DNA from: Lingula anatina | Lineage: Eukaryota; Brachiopoda; Lingulata; Lingulida; Lingulidae | Direction of reading: 5' to 3' | NCBI RefSeq assembly: GCF_001039355.2 | Contig: NW_019775417.1 | Span: 8,698-72,697, forward strand | Length of the DNA stretch: 64,000 bases | In this document: positions 31,457 through 45,455 of the stretch, one piece after another | How positions within the stretch are numbered: the stretch's first letter is position 1 | Layout: the number at the start of each line of letters is the position of its first letter | Notes under the pieces: generated by a model | Told to the model about the DNA's origin: nothing | The model's database searches: none | The model's input: the letters and a program-made list of their open reading frames with translations, nothing else | Program-made: the position numbers and the translations under genes

Positions 31457-33639
31457 TCTCTCCCAATTTCAACTATTATAATCAACATACATTCACTGAC
31501 AATTTTATCTCGTTTATCTATGTCTGAATTCAGGCATCACAAACACTGTACTCTTGTATGTAACTCATCCACACCATGGTTGTCACATATGACAGCACAG
31601 CTCTCCGCACTTCCCTCTCCATGTCATATCTGTGCAGGGTTTAATCAATCTCAAATGCTGGCAGTGTAGGTCTGGGCTGGTAGAATGAATGTAGACATGC
31701 TCGTATATGTACAGTACTATTAATATGATTCTGAGACACGAGATTCAGATGATGGGAGCAGCTGTTTCATAATTAATAAGAACTACCGTTTAGTCGTATC
31801 AATTTAGCCCCAAAACTGATCTAAAATTTCGACCAAAATTTCATTCTGTTTTATTCTGATCTAAGATAACTTAGTAGAAATACTATTCAATGGCATATCA
31901 AGAAACAATCTATTCTGTTGTTTTATCGAGTGAAGCAAGGTAAAATATGTTCAACCTTATAGGGGATATTTTCACCTAATCGGCATAGGAATTTGATCAG
32001 GATTTTATTCGCATTTTCCTGGAAAATTTAAGGGTTCATGCAGTTAGCTTGAACTCCTCAAATTTACCTTACCTAAAGACCTATGGGCAAATAGTTTAAA
32101 AAAAAAAAAAAAAAATCCATTAAATCACAAAGCACAAAGAATGATACCCATACTGTCAATTCAAAAGGAACTATAAAATTCTCAAATACTACCGCATCTT
32201 TTGATATTTTACTTAAACACCGTTCTTGAATTACAGAAAAGAATACTGTAACTCTCAAATTTAGAATTTTATATTTTTGAAAAAGAACGAAAAAAAAAGA
32301 GAGACACGCAAACAAAGAAACCAAACAAGCTCTGGGATAAAATGCTATCATTTAATGTGCTGGGGAGAAAAATAGACCCTGAAATTTTTTTGTTAACAGA
32401 TGACATTAATCTTTGTAAAACATCCAAGTTTTTACATTTTTGGATAATTTGAGCCAGCAGCGTTTCCTTCAGCAGTGTGTGATGTTGTACACTATGTACC
32501 TGTATGTACAACCTTTAACTGGTTGACCATATTTAACAAAATCCTCATCTTTTTGAAGTGATAATTTTAATAAAAAGGAAAATAAAATAATCATCTTCAG
32601 AGGCTAGTTATCTATCGGAATGGGCTTTTTATGGAATAAAATTAAAGTAGTTTACATTAAAAAATGATATCAAATTGGCATATTTACGGGAATTAAACTA
32701 AAACAAAAAATCTGGTCAACAATTTGACGAAAAGTTGGAATTCTTTGCTCAAAATTAGATTAAACCCAGAGTTGAAAGGTGGTTTGCATTAAGTTCAGTT
32801 CCAGAAAGACTAACTTAAAACATTTGACTGCTAAGAAGACTAAGACTTCTTGTTGTGTAAATAAACAACAACAGGACCTGCCAAAGACAACATTTTGCCC
32901 CCCCCCCCCTTCCCCATACAACACATGACTACAGTATTTTCACTGCCTCAAAGGTGCTGTTTACAAGGAAGTAAACTCAGGTTGACTTAGAGGCATGGGT
33001 GCTTGGAATTTGAAACATCTCTAGATAGACGTCACTTTACTGAGTGCATTTTATTAGGTACATACATTATTTGCATAATTACATGTAAACGGATAATGAT
33101 GCACTGCATAGCAAATAGCAAATTAAAGTGTCATCATAGAAAAGTTAAGGAAGAGAATAATTTCTCCTTTTTTACTTTAGTTATTAACTTATTTTATTTG
33201 AATTTGTTTTCTTGTTGAAAGTGTGATTCTCTTGCTATGGCTAGCTGAAATTCAAATAAAACATGCACAGTATATGGAACTTACACTTCAGGATATTTTA
33301 GTCAGTTCTGTAAGTTTTATGCAAACTTACTGTAATAAACTGTAATATCAATCATTTTCATTTTCTAGACTAACAAAAGACATTTTACTCATATACATGT
33401 AAGCACTTTTCAGTCCACAGGCCAAAAATTAGTTATCATTAAAAATAATCCATCTATATCAATACATGTAATCTGCTGAAATCTATCACGGGCATGGCTT
33501 AAAACTAACATAGAACTCGGTCAAATCCAGGTCTGTCCAAATATTGAAATATTTACTCTGGAAGTCCTTCACAGTCACAAGGTGAAACTGAACAAAAAGA
33601 CAGCCCAGTCCAATACAGGGGTCATTCTGACCTGACCTT

Positions 33640-33695
33640 TGACCTGAAAGGTCAACAGAAAGGTCAACAGAAAGGTCAACAGAAAGGTCAACAGA
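33640..33695. repeat. 12-bp tandem repeat
   Basis: Four to five copies of AGGTCAACAGAA. Confidence 0.9.
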
Positions 33696-35568
33696 CAGCT
33701 GATCAAAGAGACATACATGTGGCCCAATGCAAAAAGGACGCTAAGCCAGCACTTGGCACCAGTATTTTATTGTTCAGTCACGCACAGGGATTTTTTAATG
33801 TTATTCTTTAAGGATTTGCACCAAGTGCCCCTCAACTGGTCAATATCTTTGGTTATTGACATTCATGGTTTCTTATTACTTATCACAGGTGTTCACTATC
33901 AAAGCTCTTTCATTAATCAATAAATTCCATGCATATGTACATGCAGTAACTGCTTGAGATTTTGAAATATTACAATTATTTTTCAATTTTTTTATTAAAG
34001 ATTTCTGATGTTTAATGTATTGAAAATAATTGCATCTGAATTTAACAACCAATGACTGTTAGTATCATTCAAACTGACATTTCCACTGCATATGTATAAT
34101 ACAGTATAACAGCAGTTTAATAAATTTGTTCTCAAATTTGTGATACATTTAGTAAAAAAGGCTACTGTTAAAATCCTGGCATAAAAAAATCATGTCATTT
34201 GTCAGTATGGCAAATTGAATCATACATGTTGAATTCCAAAGCACAGTCCATTTCCAAATCCATTAGACTGGGTTCCCATACCTACAGCAATCTAACAGGA
34301 TCGATCCACAGATAGTACATTAGGGTCTGGGAATGGTCCCCTAGTTTCCTGAAATATCTGAACACTAGAGATGGGGCCACCAGCCACTTAAAATAAGCAC
34401 TGTTTACATTGTTGAACAATTTGAATAAAAAGTTGTTCAGAGTGAAATGGTGTCATCATATATCATCCCTTCCTGAGCAGAATGCCAGCTAAACTTCATC
34501 TCTAGTGGAGAGGCTAATAATAATGTAAATCCTTCAAACATGTATGAGGAGAGGAAATTTCAATTTTTCTTACATTTGGGTAATGTAATAATATTGCACG
34601 AATTGTGAGAAAAAAATGGAATGATTATGAAGTCACTTTCTGTTAAGAAGTGCATTTATTGATTAAAAAAAATGAAAACAGTATGTCATCATAACCACTA
34701 ATACTGAACAATATGGAAGTGCATTGCTTAGTGTGAAAATGTTTTCCCACGTGTGACACTAAAAGAAATGTTGATGGTGGTTTATTCAATCACACAATTC
34801 AAGTGCAGATAAATGATATGACTAAAAGGGGCTTGCTGCTTTTGATCTGCTTAAAATTTGAACAAAAGATGAACAGGTGTTGCTAGCAATAGCAAAAAAA
34901 AAAAAATAATAATAATAATTGAGATCAAGGATAAAGTAGTAATTGTGACAAAAAAAAAAAAGAGCACAACGAAGTGAAAATTCAAAAGTGGAAAAAATGT
35001 GAAATTTCAGTGACTTGGGCAAAAAAATAAAAAATAAAATAAACAGTTACAGCAGGTAGTTATTAGTGGACATTGCTGCAGTACATATGTTATAGTAAAC
35101 CATTTAGTAATAAAAAAGACAAAAAGTTCTAATAAGAATCCTAGTAGTATAAGTAAATCTCAAGAAAACTATGATAGTGAATCTCTCAATATAATACCAT
35201 CAAAATATCATCAAAAAGTGAACATTCCTATATTCAATTAAGGTCAGGGAGGGTTTGACCATTGTGTGGTGGTGGCGGGGGCTTTAGAGCAGAAACTCAA
35301 TGTTTTCCTACTCAGCACACTTCTTTTATCCATTGATTTTTCAGACGTGATATTATGAATGAGAGGAACAAAGAACAAATGACTCCCTACTTGGCAGAAA
35401 GTGGCATACAGGCCACTTACTTCAGTAAATGAGGCATTGAACACTAAAGATGCCAAGATCCATTTAATTTTTGTTGGTTTATGATGAGAAGATTGGTCTG
35501 GGAGAGAAAATGGGTGTGTGAGAGTATGTGTGGTTCAGTGTGCATGGTACCAGTACATTGTCATTTAC

Positions 35569-35626
35569 CTGAAGGTTTGCTGACTTAAAATGGGATTGCT
35601 ATTTGTAGTGGATCGGCTAGTTTTAA

Positions 35627-35657
<31 letters not shown>

Positions 35658-35738
35658 AAATTAAACAATAAATATTTGAATANCCTGAAGGTTTGCTGAC
35701 TTAAAATGGGATTGCTATTTGTAGTGGATCGGCTAGTT

Positions 35739-35777
<39 letters not shown>

Positions 35778-35797
35778 TAAACAATAAATATTTGAAT
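35569..35797. repeat. Unmerged contig overlap around N 35683
   Basis: The 114 bases 35569-35682 are repeated at 35684-35797, differing mainly in AAT repeat length. The N lies exactly between them. Confidence 0.88.
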
Positions 35798-35954
35798 ATT
35801 CTTTCAAAAAGTTAGGAGACCCTAATTTAGTTAAAATTATTTTAACACTTCTTTCCTTCCTGACCATTATCAAAATATATGAAGAACTTCATTTCAGATA
35901 TCTTGTCCACTGACAAACAAAATGATTACATAACCTCCTTCCTTCACAGTGATA

Positions 35955-36187
35955 ACTAGAAAAGCACTCTGAGAGTGCAGACCTCCGCCAAGGCAGCAAT
36001 TTTTTATTATTAATTATTGATTATTGATCCGGATCACCACCAAAAACTAATCATCTGATAATTGGACCACTTCTGACAGTTCCTGAAAATTTCATCAAAA
36101 TCAGTTCATAATTTTTTTAGTTATGTTGATGACAGACAAACAAACAAACAATCAGGGGTGAAAACATAACCTCCTTGGCAGAGGTAA
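35955..36187. repeat. Dispersed repeat with CCTCCGCCAAGG-type inverted ends
   Basis: The core runs from ACCTCCGCCAAGG to CCTTGGCAGAGGT, near-perfect inverted ends. It is preceded by the hairpin GCACTCTGAGAGTGC and includes GGATCACCACCAAAAACTAA and a CAAA run. It resembles a repeat word seen in many aquatic animal genomes. A second copy lies at 47155-47397 in the duplicated segment. Confidence 0.65.
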
Positions 36188-36904
36188 AAATATATGTATT
36201 CTTCAGGTAGTATGCATAGGCTACACTTCACCTCATATGCATTATCAATCAATGATTTCCAAGGGAGTGCACTTCTCAGACAAGTTAAATACATTTAAAA
36301 TACATATTTACATGCATTTTGCCAGGGAGCAGAAGGGAAGAGGGGATTTGCAATCAGAGTGTCTACATATACTATAAGAGACAACTTAAATTTCATTTTC
36401 TTAAAGCCAACTGCATTAAACACAGCTTATCCTTTACAATAGTTATAAGGTGTCTTTTTCCCCAGGTAGGCTGTACAGGTTGATGGTACTTCCATTATAT
36501 GAGCAACATACTGGTGCCTCTGCTGCTCTAGTTGGACAAAGCTCCAACAAGGTAAGGGATTCACTGTCTTTGAGTGTACATGTAATTTAAAGCATGGAGG
36601 CACATACTGTGGTTGTGAAGTTAGTTGGGTGATTATATAAATTGTATTATTGGAACAAACATACTGAATGCTCCATGTAGACATGAACATTACGTGTGGT
36701 GAATACAACAGTTGTTAAAGGGTCATAACAACTGTTACATTGATACAATGGAACAACTTGCACTGTTTGTTGGTTATGATGGTTGTTTCAGAGTTATGAC
36801 AACTGTTTTACCTTTGAAAACTGTTGCACAGTGTGATTGCATTGTACTGTGACCATTGTACATATATATTGCTGACCCAAGATAATTGTTGGGTAATAAC
36901 ACTG

Positions 36905-37060
36905 TATTGTGTTGACGACCATTGTTGCACGGTTATGAACATGTTTGCAAACTCATGACCACAGTAGCATGACCACTGTTGCACGGTTATGACCATTGTT
37001 GCACGGTTATAACCACTGTTGTATGGTTATGGCCATTGTTGCTTGGCTATGAACATTAAT
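36905..37060. repeat. Imperfect 20-bp minisatellite
   Basis: Units of the form GACCATTGTTGCACGGTTAT, with looser relatives extending over 36720-37240. The counterpart at 48120-48240 has one unit fewer, a length difference expected between alleles. Confidence 0.8.
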
Positions 37061-37518
37061 TGTTGCATGCTAATGACCATTTGTATCAGTTATGGTGCTA
37101 ATCACCATCAATTCTTGCAAGTTTATGACTATAGTTGGGTGGACATGACCACTGTTGTGTGTTAATTAATGACCATTATCGCATGCTGGTGACCACTGAT
37201 AAAAGGTAATAGTCACTCTAGTTTTTGATCATTGTTGCGTGTTTAGGAAAAGACAAGTTAAGTGAACCTTCACACTACTATATGTGAAATCCCACATGAG
37301 CAGATACATTTAGGATAATTTTGTCTCCATTTAACTGGTACCATGGCAATAAGAAACAACATAACCATAACAAAGGTGGTCTACCAGTATCTGACTGCAT
37401 GTGTCCGTGTTAAATCATGCCAAACATGAGATATATTGTGGCCAGGGTTCATTTTACTCTCAAGTGTTTGTACTCAAATATGGTCATGTTCTAGAAAACA
37501 GAATGAGACAAATAGACT

Positions 37519-37728
37519 GTATTCCCACAGATTTTTAGATCGATCTATTCCCTAAGAGAGTCTCACTAGATTGCTATCAGCTTAGCCAGCTTAAATGTCT
37601 GTCCTGCCTACTAAAAGCTGTAAGGAGGTAATTAACTTTAGTGCGCGCTCGGCTGACAATTTAGTGTGAACCCCCAGGGAGTTAGGTCAATCCATATGGA
37701 TCGATCTGAATCTGTGGGAACCCAGTCA
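37519..37728. repeat. Foldback MITE, ATTCCCACAGAT family
   Basis: Inverted ends ATTCCCACAGATTTTTAGAT and ATCTGAATCTGTGGGAA enclose about 170 bases that include GGTAATTAACTTT and GCTGACAATTTAG. The counterpart is at 48685-48893. Confidence 0.82.
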
Positions 37729-38376
37729 TACATGCAAGTATCAGTACTGTTATATTTAAATTTAGGGTAAGGATGGATGTTTAGAGATACCATAACAACT
37801 ATGAGATACACATTATTATAACTTACATTACATAATTTGTTTTTACATTGGGAGATAATTAAAAGCAGATCAGACTGTTGAAGAACAGTGATCAGCCTTA
37901 TTTTAAACCGTTAATTGTTCTACTGTTTATTAAAAAAATTATGTACATGTACATGGTACCATGACTACTTACCATAAGCATTATATTAATGTCAAATTTA
38001 CTAGTATATATTCATCAATAACACTTTAATTCACTATACTGATAGAAGTATTATTGACTGAGGATTTTTTAAAAATTGGAAATATATGGGATAGGATTAT
38101 GCACTATAATTAAAGTACCTGCATATTGGGAAAGTTTATAAATGTCAGACCAGCAGCACTGAGGACACTTCCGTGCTATAAGGTCGGTGCCCATATACAG
38201 ACTTTAATATAATGTATCTTGGTTTTGATATTTTTTATTGATAAGTGATACCAGTGTTCAAAATTAATGCTGGACCATCTGCCCAGGGTGGACAACTTTC
38301 AGAATGGGCCGAGAAGTTTTCCCACCTTGCAGACATTCAGTCCAGCAACTAATTTGCCTAAGAGGCAAACACTAAG

Positions 38377-38595
38377 GGTGCATTCCCAGAGATTGAGATC
38401 GATCCAGAGATATAGATCGACCTAATTCCCTGGGGGTTCACGCTAAATTGCAGTCAGCTGAGTGCGCGCCATAGTTAATTACCCCTTTACAGCTTTTAGT
38501 AGGCGGGGCAGACGCTTAAGCCGGCTAAGCTGACAGTAATCTAGTGAGACTCCCCACAGGGATAGATCAATCTAAAATCTATGGGAATGGGATCT
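38377..38595. repeat. Foldback MITE, same family, opposite orientation
   Basis: It begins GCATTCCCAGAGATT and ends ATCTATGGGAATGG, with the centre GTTAATTACCCC. The counterpart is at 49545-49760. Confidence 0.82.
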
Positions 38596-40397
38596 TAGTG
38601 TTACATTAGATGAACCTAATAAAATACATTTCTGTACGTACAGTAGAGCCTGCATAATTCCTCAATTAATTACTCAACATTTATATTGAGCAAATCTTGT
38701 AAAATGTATGTTATATTTGGTATGTGCATAATTATATATAACTGAAACATTGTCACAAAAATCCACCTTAAAGTTTGTGAAAGTTAAACAAATTCCCAAG
38801 ACCTGCTGTAACCCTAGATATATCACTTTCAAAAGAATATTTCAAAATTAAATAATGCACAAAAACCTTTCTAGGCACCCCTATAAAGAAATGATTCTTG
38901 AATTGCATGATATCTAGTATTATTGTTATCTAAAGGGCACATAAATCACTCAAAGGAAGACTATTTCCATGTTTGAAGCATTGTGAGAGATGTCACATAG
39001 TGATAAGAGTAATTGTATGATTGGGAGTTGCCAACTTTGGGATGCAATTTCACAATTTTTCTTCCATTTGAGTGATGCTGGCATTCAAGAAAAGGACTCT
39101 GAAATGCAATATATGCATTCAATATACAAAACACAGAAAGATTAACAGTAACTTTACAAATAAAGACTGTGTTTTTGTGGAAACTAAAAAGAAAATTTGA
39201 AGAGAGTGTTCTAAGGATAGATGTCAGCAAACCTGTCACTGTTTTATCTTCTGTGACATTATGAGTAAAGCGACTTTGAAATCCAAGTTTCAAACATTAA
39301 GAAATAATCATACACTAAAAGAAATAGATCAAGATTAATTATGGGAACTCAACCCCATAAATTCTTCTGTTATAATCTCACAAAACTCAGCAGTTGTTTT
39401 TAACCTGAAATCAGGGGACACCACCTATGTGGTACCCGCATCATTAGGCTGGCATATCTAACATCATTCCTTCTTTTTCCACTTTACCAGTACAGTCATA
39501 CTATGGCAAAAAGTTGAACTATTTTTGTATAACAAGAGATAAAGATCAGAGTCTTTATCATGAGTTCTTTTTCCTTTTTTTTTTTTTTTGGGGGGGGGGT
39601 AGAGAGGGGCATTTTTTGATAATTTGAATAAATGAGAGCATTATTTTTTTTTTAAAAAGAGACATTTCCTAAAGAATGAAAAAAAGCTTTCAAACAGTGT
39701 GCTAATTAAAGACAACAATGTGCATATTGCAAAGTTCAGCAAAAAAACTGACAGCACCTTCAACTTGAAGAGATACAGGTTCTCCATAATTTATCAATTT
39801 GAAAGGGATTTAGCATTAATATACCAGTGCTGGCAGCAGTCACAGCTACTGGAGTTTTGTACTGGGACATGACTGACAAATCACTAGATTCCACTACAAA
39901 TCATTTACATGCTACCATACTTCAGGTGACACAGGCCTGAAGGCAGGGAAGTTTCAGGACGGTTTCCAACCAATGCATTGCCATCCTTTTTCCCCAGGAA
40001 AACATAGGCTCTGAATCATAATTTGATCAAGGTTCCACCAGGTTATGATTCTTAGAAAAAGATGTACTTTTTGGAAGAAAGAATCTGAACACCTTTGAAA
40101 ATGCTGGCCCTAGGCCTTTAGCTGAGAGCCATGTGGGAAGCTGACTCTATTTATAAGGTACTGTCTTAAGTCCTGCTTGCACTGAAGATGCACAGTCCTA
40201 ACTAATTAGCGCTTTGACTCAACAGGTGCCTGTTTAGGATACCTAACCACAGGAAGGCAATCTAGACAATCTGTTGTCCCACACATTGCCACTGCAATTC
40301 AGGTAAGTATTTCAACTGATTTATTTTTATACTGTTATGATGATTGGTAGTTTTGCTTTATGCCATATATTTAACATAAAACTTAATAAGCTTAGAC

Positions 40398-40612
40398 TGC
40401 ATTCCCACAGATTTTAGATCGATCTATCCCTGTGGGGAGTCTAACTAGATTGCTGTCAGTTTAGCCAGCTTAAAGGTCTGTCCTGCCTACTAAAAGCTGT
40501 AAGGGGGTAATTAACTTTCGTGTGTGCTCGGCTGACAGCAATTTAGCGTGAACCCCCAGTGAGTTAGGTCAATCCAGATGGATCAATCTAAATCTGTGGG
40601 AACCCATTCTTA
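40398..40612. repeat. Foldback MITE, same family, nearly absent from copy 2
   Basis: Complete here, but the second copy keeps only the right end (51543-51580). The difference could be imprecise loss or a recombination event. Confidence 0.8.
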
Positions 40613-41491
40613 GGCAGACCCGGGGGGGGGGGGGATGGGATATCTGTGTAAGATAAGATAAGATAAGATAAGTATTTATTCAGCCATTGATATATAAATT
40701 AAAATTCACATATAATGGAAATTGGATTGCTATTCGGGTAAGATATAATTGCTTAAGATTTTATTTTTTGTTGTTAAAATGAGAGACAGCAGATGGGTAA
40801 AAACTAAAAAAAAAACCTTTTGGATCCTTTAAAATGTAAGTCTATATTTCCTCAGTAAGAAAAGACAGGATAGGTACAGTCAGTCATTTTTTCCTGTTTT
40901 TGCTTCTATTCTTTCTGTATAAATGGCACATATAGAGGGAAGATTGAGAACAATGATTTTGCTACATGACACCACCTCTAAATTAACACTTATGGCCTTC
41001 TTCAATTTGACTTCATTACTAATAATAATAATGATGGATCAACTAAACTAGTTGCTGTTTAAGTTAAGCCAGTTATAAGAATGTGACTTTCTTCTTTATC
41101 CCCGTGTCCACTGACTTGACACTGATTTTTTTTATGTAAGTCTAGTACACATACAGCTTTTTTCATCTCTCTGTCTCTCTCTCTTTAATCTGTCTCAGTC
41201 AAGATGTATTGCTTTATCCATTATCATCAGAAACATGCAACATTTCCCAGGGCAAATTTCATCTCCAGAGATCATAATCATATAGCTAGGCTACTGGTTA
41301 CTCTCTGGCCACAGATTCAGTTAGTAGTCTGTTACAAAATTATCGTATGGAACCCTGTGTGGGAACTGAGATTGTCAAAAGGAACTCATTTCTTACCACA
41401 CCCTTTGTCAGTTGGGGTGATTTCACACCTTGGTACTAAGTGGTGCACACCCATATCTAGAGTACATAATGTAAAGTCAAGCATGGCCTTA

Positions 41492-41704
41492 GACTACATT
41501 CTCACAGATTTAGATCGATCCACCTGGATCGACCTAACTCCCTGGGGGTTCACGCTAAATTGCCGAGCGTGCACAGGAGTTAATTACCCCCTCACAGCTT
41601 TTAGTAGGTGGGACAGACATTTAAACCAGCTAAGCTGACAGTAATCTAGTGAGACTCCCCATGGGGATAGATCAATCTAAAATCTACTGTGGGAATGCAG
41701 TCTT
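41492..41704. repeat. Foldback MITE, same family, private to copy 1
   Basis: Complete element with ends ATTCTCACAGATTTAGATC and its inverse. Copy 2 carries an unrelated foldback element at nearly the same place (52700-52922). Confidence 0.8.
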
Positions 41705-41706
41705 AG

Positions 41707-41955
41707 ACTGGGTTCCCATCCCTCTATCAATCTAGCAGCATCAATCCATCTCCACGGGGTCTGTCACTAAATTGCTTTCAGTTAAGTTGCTAAAATGTCT
41801 GGCATGCCTGCTAAAGCTGCTAAATGTTGGTTAATTACCCTCTATCAGCTTCAGTAGGCATGACAGACATCTAAGCCGCTTAAGTTAATAGCAATTGAGT
41901 GAGAACCCACTTGGAGATTGTTTGATACAAAGTTAGTAGGACAGCCTCTGGGAAT
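41707..41955. repeat. Foldback MITE, second family
   Basis: Ends of the type GACTGGGTTCCCAT and GGGAATGGTCTCTTAG enclose a diverged version of the same inner layout, with TTAATTACCC at the centre. A shortened counterpart lies at 52924-53110, and a truncated relative near 34266-34350. Confidence 0.7.
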
Positions 41956-42351
41956 GGTCTCTTAGACTCACACCAGATTCCCTGCGGAGTGATTGCACCC
42001 AACCCCACAATTATCCTCCTCTGCTGCTGAGCCACTGTTTCAGGAGAGGGAAGGGGCAGGAAAGTTACATAAGAGCAGACATCTACGGCCCCATTCAGAA
42101 TAGTGGATTTACTAGTCTGAGGGTCAAATATGGCCCACTCACGTGAATACTTTCCCACGGGATATCTATTCAGTGTCTATTAGCAGATTAGACAGCAAGC
42201 TTTGTAGTGGGTCACCATATTTGACCCTTGCACAAGTTAGTCCCCTATTCTGAATGGAGCCTAAATTAGGCAAAATCCCCCCTATATTTTAATTTTTTAT
42301 ACTATTTCAGAGGCCCCTTTGATATCAGAGGGTAGCTACTGGTGGTACACT

Positions 42352-42600
42352 TTGGGGGCTCATTCCCACCGATACTATCAGTCTACATAAATCGATCCAA
42401 CTCCGCAAGGACTCTTGCTGAATGCAAGCATATTTTAACATGCCTCCTCCTGGCCTTGGGTAGAATACAGAAAAGCTGGTGATCATATGAGTATGTTGGA
42501 AACAAGTGGAGTGTCAACCTGTTAAACTGATTGCATTCAGCAAGAGTTCTTGTGGAGCTGGACTATGTAGAACAATAGTTTCCATGGGAATGAATCCTAG
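42352..42600. repeat. Foldback MITE, third family
   Basis: Ends CTCATTCCCACCGATACTAT and CCATGGGAATGAATCCT enclose inverted internal words CTCTTGCTGAATGCAA and TTGCATTCAGCAAGAG-type sequence. The counterpart is at 53508-53752, and a related end occurs near 30535-30580. Confidence 0.75.
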
Positions 42601-44299
42601 GAGAGGCCACAGTGGTCAGTGAGTCTGCAATCAGTCTTGGCCAATGTGCCTTAAAACCTTGTCCAACCAAACAGAAGTAATGTCAAGTCAAAAGTTCAGT
42701 AAACAGATTAGGCTAAATGTTTGGATGAAATAAATAATTGAATTGTAGTAATTATTCTCATGCACGAGACCCTGTGGGTATATGCCATTGTAAGTGCTTG
42801 CAGGCTGACCATTAAAAGGTTAAAAATAAAGCGAGTTTTAGCTGCTGACTTAATTTACAATGTATTACACTTAGGACAGGATTTACAAAAAAAAACTTTC
42901 ATTTGAAAATTGCTCTTACCTAAAAAAAACCCTAAATTTGTTTAAATTAATGCAAGATAAACTAATAGCAATTCAATTACAGACAGGAAGTAGTGGTTTG
43001 AAACATCAGCTAAATTTCTTATTTTAAAACATACATATATTTAATTCAATTTATTCTAATTCAATCTACATCTTACTATCTCGCATTGAGTTAGATTATA
43101 GATATTGGTTTTAAAGTAAGACCACATTTCGGTCTAAAGTTTCTCTTGTGAAAACAGGACAAGATGCATGTCTTAAAACTATTAACTATTATCCTCTATG
43201 TAATGAATGTTTGGAAAGATCAAGTTCCACCTTAAAAGTTTCTGTAACTGGTATATGATCAATAATGTGGAGGAGAGAACACTGCCTGTATGACCACTGT
43301 GTTTATAATATCAGTCATTTGAAAAATATATAAGAAAATATAGGGTTTCATTCATTTGATAATTTATTCAATAGGTTCAGGAGAAAGTTTTTTTTTTCTT
43401 CACAGTTTTGAAATGAAAATAAATAAAATAAATAAATAAATAAAATGAAAAACATTATACCTCACATCGTAGACTGATGGACACTAAACATCTTCATTTC
43501 CACTTAACATCTGCTTCTACTAACTGATAGTTGGCCATTTATGATTTGCATTCCTAATGTACACTTCACTGGAAAATTTGTTAAGGAAATGGCATAATAA
43601 ACAGCCAGGGCATCTGGGGTTAAACAAAGGTCTTAAGAACCTACTGACAGAGAAAAAAAAAAAATAAATAACAGTTTAGTTTGAGCTCACACCTAGATGA
43701 AGAGAAAACACCTGATCTCAGTTTCAATCATTTGGCATTTCCTTTTTATGAGAAATTGTATGGTTCATGACTATGCAACTTTTATTAATTTACAGAAACT
43801 GTTCAAAATGCCTTGTATCTGGCTAATACATAAGTATAATTGATTTAACATCATCAGGGTGGAAGAGCTTGTAAATCACAATTAGGTCTCTATAAGTGTA
43901 TGCCCATGAAGAAGACGAGATCCAACATGAGCCCTTCCCTGATTCATCCGACCAAAGATAAAGTCAACATCTAGAAATTCAGCTCAATATTATTCTCATT
44001 CTTTTACATCTTCATAACCAAAGCCACATCTTTATTTTTCAAAGTTTGTGATCTTGGAATATTCTTCAGCTGACCCCCCCAAGGGCCCTCACTGACCCTC
44101 TGCTGACCGGTTGAAAAATTTGCACTGCGCAACTTTTAAATCTGATTAATGAAATCAAAGTTGAGTCTGAATGTCTTCCTTGTGTCAGGAAGGGGGTTTT
44201 CTTTGTTTTCAATTCCCTGGTGTTACTACAGTAATAATGAGTTTGTTTGACTGCAAAGTTTTGGCAGTTCAAAATTGTTTTACTGAAAGTAATGACTTT

Positions 44300-44545
44300 G
44301 GGAGCATTCATATAAACCCATGATACTAGCTGGATTGATCCAACTCTGTGGGAGATTCTTCCTAAGTACAACCACTGTAATTGGCTTAAATGTGTGACAT
44401 GTTAGGGGTAATTAACTAATTAAGTAGCTAATCAAAGAGGGGTATCTGACAATTAAGCTGACAACACTAAATGCACTTTTTGTGAGAATCCCCCCCCCCC
44501 CCAGGAGTTGGATTGATCCAGCTGGTACAGTGCTTTAATCTGAAT
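44300..44545. repeat. Foldback MITE, fourth family
   Basis: ACTAGCTGGATTGATCCAAC on the left and GTTGGATTGATCCAGCTGGT on the right form the arms; the centre has GGGGTAATTAACTAATTAAG. The counterpart is at 55440-55690. Confidence 0.75.
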
Positions 44546-45257
44546 GCAGACTTTTATACAGAGTATGTTGTCTACCTAGATGCATGAAACTATAGAACCC
44601 AATCAGCAATTATAACATCAGTTTTAAAAATAGTACATAAGTTAAAAATTGATCATTTTTGCACAGATCTAGGTTAATCATCATGAAAATAACATGATGT
44701 CAGACTAGGGAATAAATAGCTTCACGTAAATACTTATAATAACTTTAAATTCTGTGTAGCATTCCCCTTTACAAAAAAAAAAAAAAAAAACGTGTACAAA
44801 AAGAAATCAATTCATCTTCTCCAAAAGTAAAGCCCAATGTGCTGTTTGTTGATGAACAACTTTCGGTCTTCTTCCAGCATTTTTGAAAATAAACCAATAA
44901 TGACATAAAAAGAAACATTCAATATTACTTTTCCACAAATGTCTGTTCTGATCAGTGAGAGAGCAGACTGAGAGTCCACAACGTCATTATCTCCATTCAG
45001 GAAATCATCAATTACTGGAGCATCAAAAGTATTCCCTTCAAATTTAGAATGAAAATATATTATTGTCATACAGGACAAGGATAACTCATAGCTATAGCAA
45101 CACCCTGAATTTCAGAGCTCTGAAAACTGCAGTATGGGGCATGGTTCAAGTAAATAGGTGATGAGCTTCCACACATACCTAGAGATGTTACACTACCGTG
45201 GCAATATATGCTTTATTTGGTTTAAGGAGTGTTTTTCCGAAAAAAAAAAAAGTGAGC

Positions 45258-45455
45258 ACTTTCATACCAAACTCTGTGAGGGATTCTCACTAAAATGCAA
45301 TCAGTGGAATCAGCTTAATTGTCTGACATGCCTCCTTTAGGAGCCAGGGGGTTATTAACTATCATGTGCTGATTCCACTGATTGCATTTTAGTGAGAATC
45401 TCCTGCAGAGTTGGACCGACCCAGCTAGTTCAATGTGCCAATCTGATTGCACCCT
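45258..45455. repeat. Foldback MITE with 33-bp perfect inner arms
   Basis: 45282-45314 and 45368-45400 are perfect reverse complements (33 bases, beginning GATTCTCACTAAAATGC). The counterpart at 56416-56600 has one mismatch in the arm. The centre again contains a TTAACTA word. Confidence 0.85.

Larger units (their letters stand above)
25640..35565. other. Host non-coding DNA
   Basis: About 10 kb without a supportable gene. It holds simple repeats and minisatellites (entered separately), an (ATCTAT)n/(AT)n block near 25890-25946, poly-A at 27290-27340, poly-G at 30052-30063 and a degraded foldback element near 34266-34350. It could be intron of the KDM1B gene, but I found no exon. Confidence 0.5.

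Noticed and set aside
38961-39293. 110-codon minus-strand frame, repeated at 50127-50459
   Set aside because: Lies in a long stretch that is unchanged between the copies; low-complexity composition and no domain.
36466-40302. Exon-like segments 36466-36551 and 40226-40302 (and counterparts 47674-47759, 51393-51469) with AG/GT borders and open frames
   Set aside because: The open frames end and begin in incompatible phases, the second has an in-frame TAG in copy 2, and neither peptide is recognisable.
41204-41638. 144-codon plus-strand frame
   Set aside because: Runs into a foldback MITE, and the counterpart in copy 2 is disrupted, so it is chance.
44812-45078. 88-codon frame identical in both copies (also 55952-56218)
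   Set aside because: Identity reflects the near-identical duplicate and not selection; borders for an exon are weak and no family is recognised.
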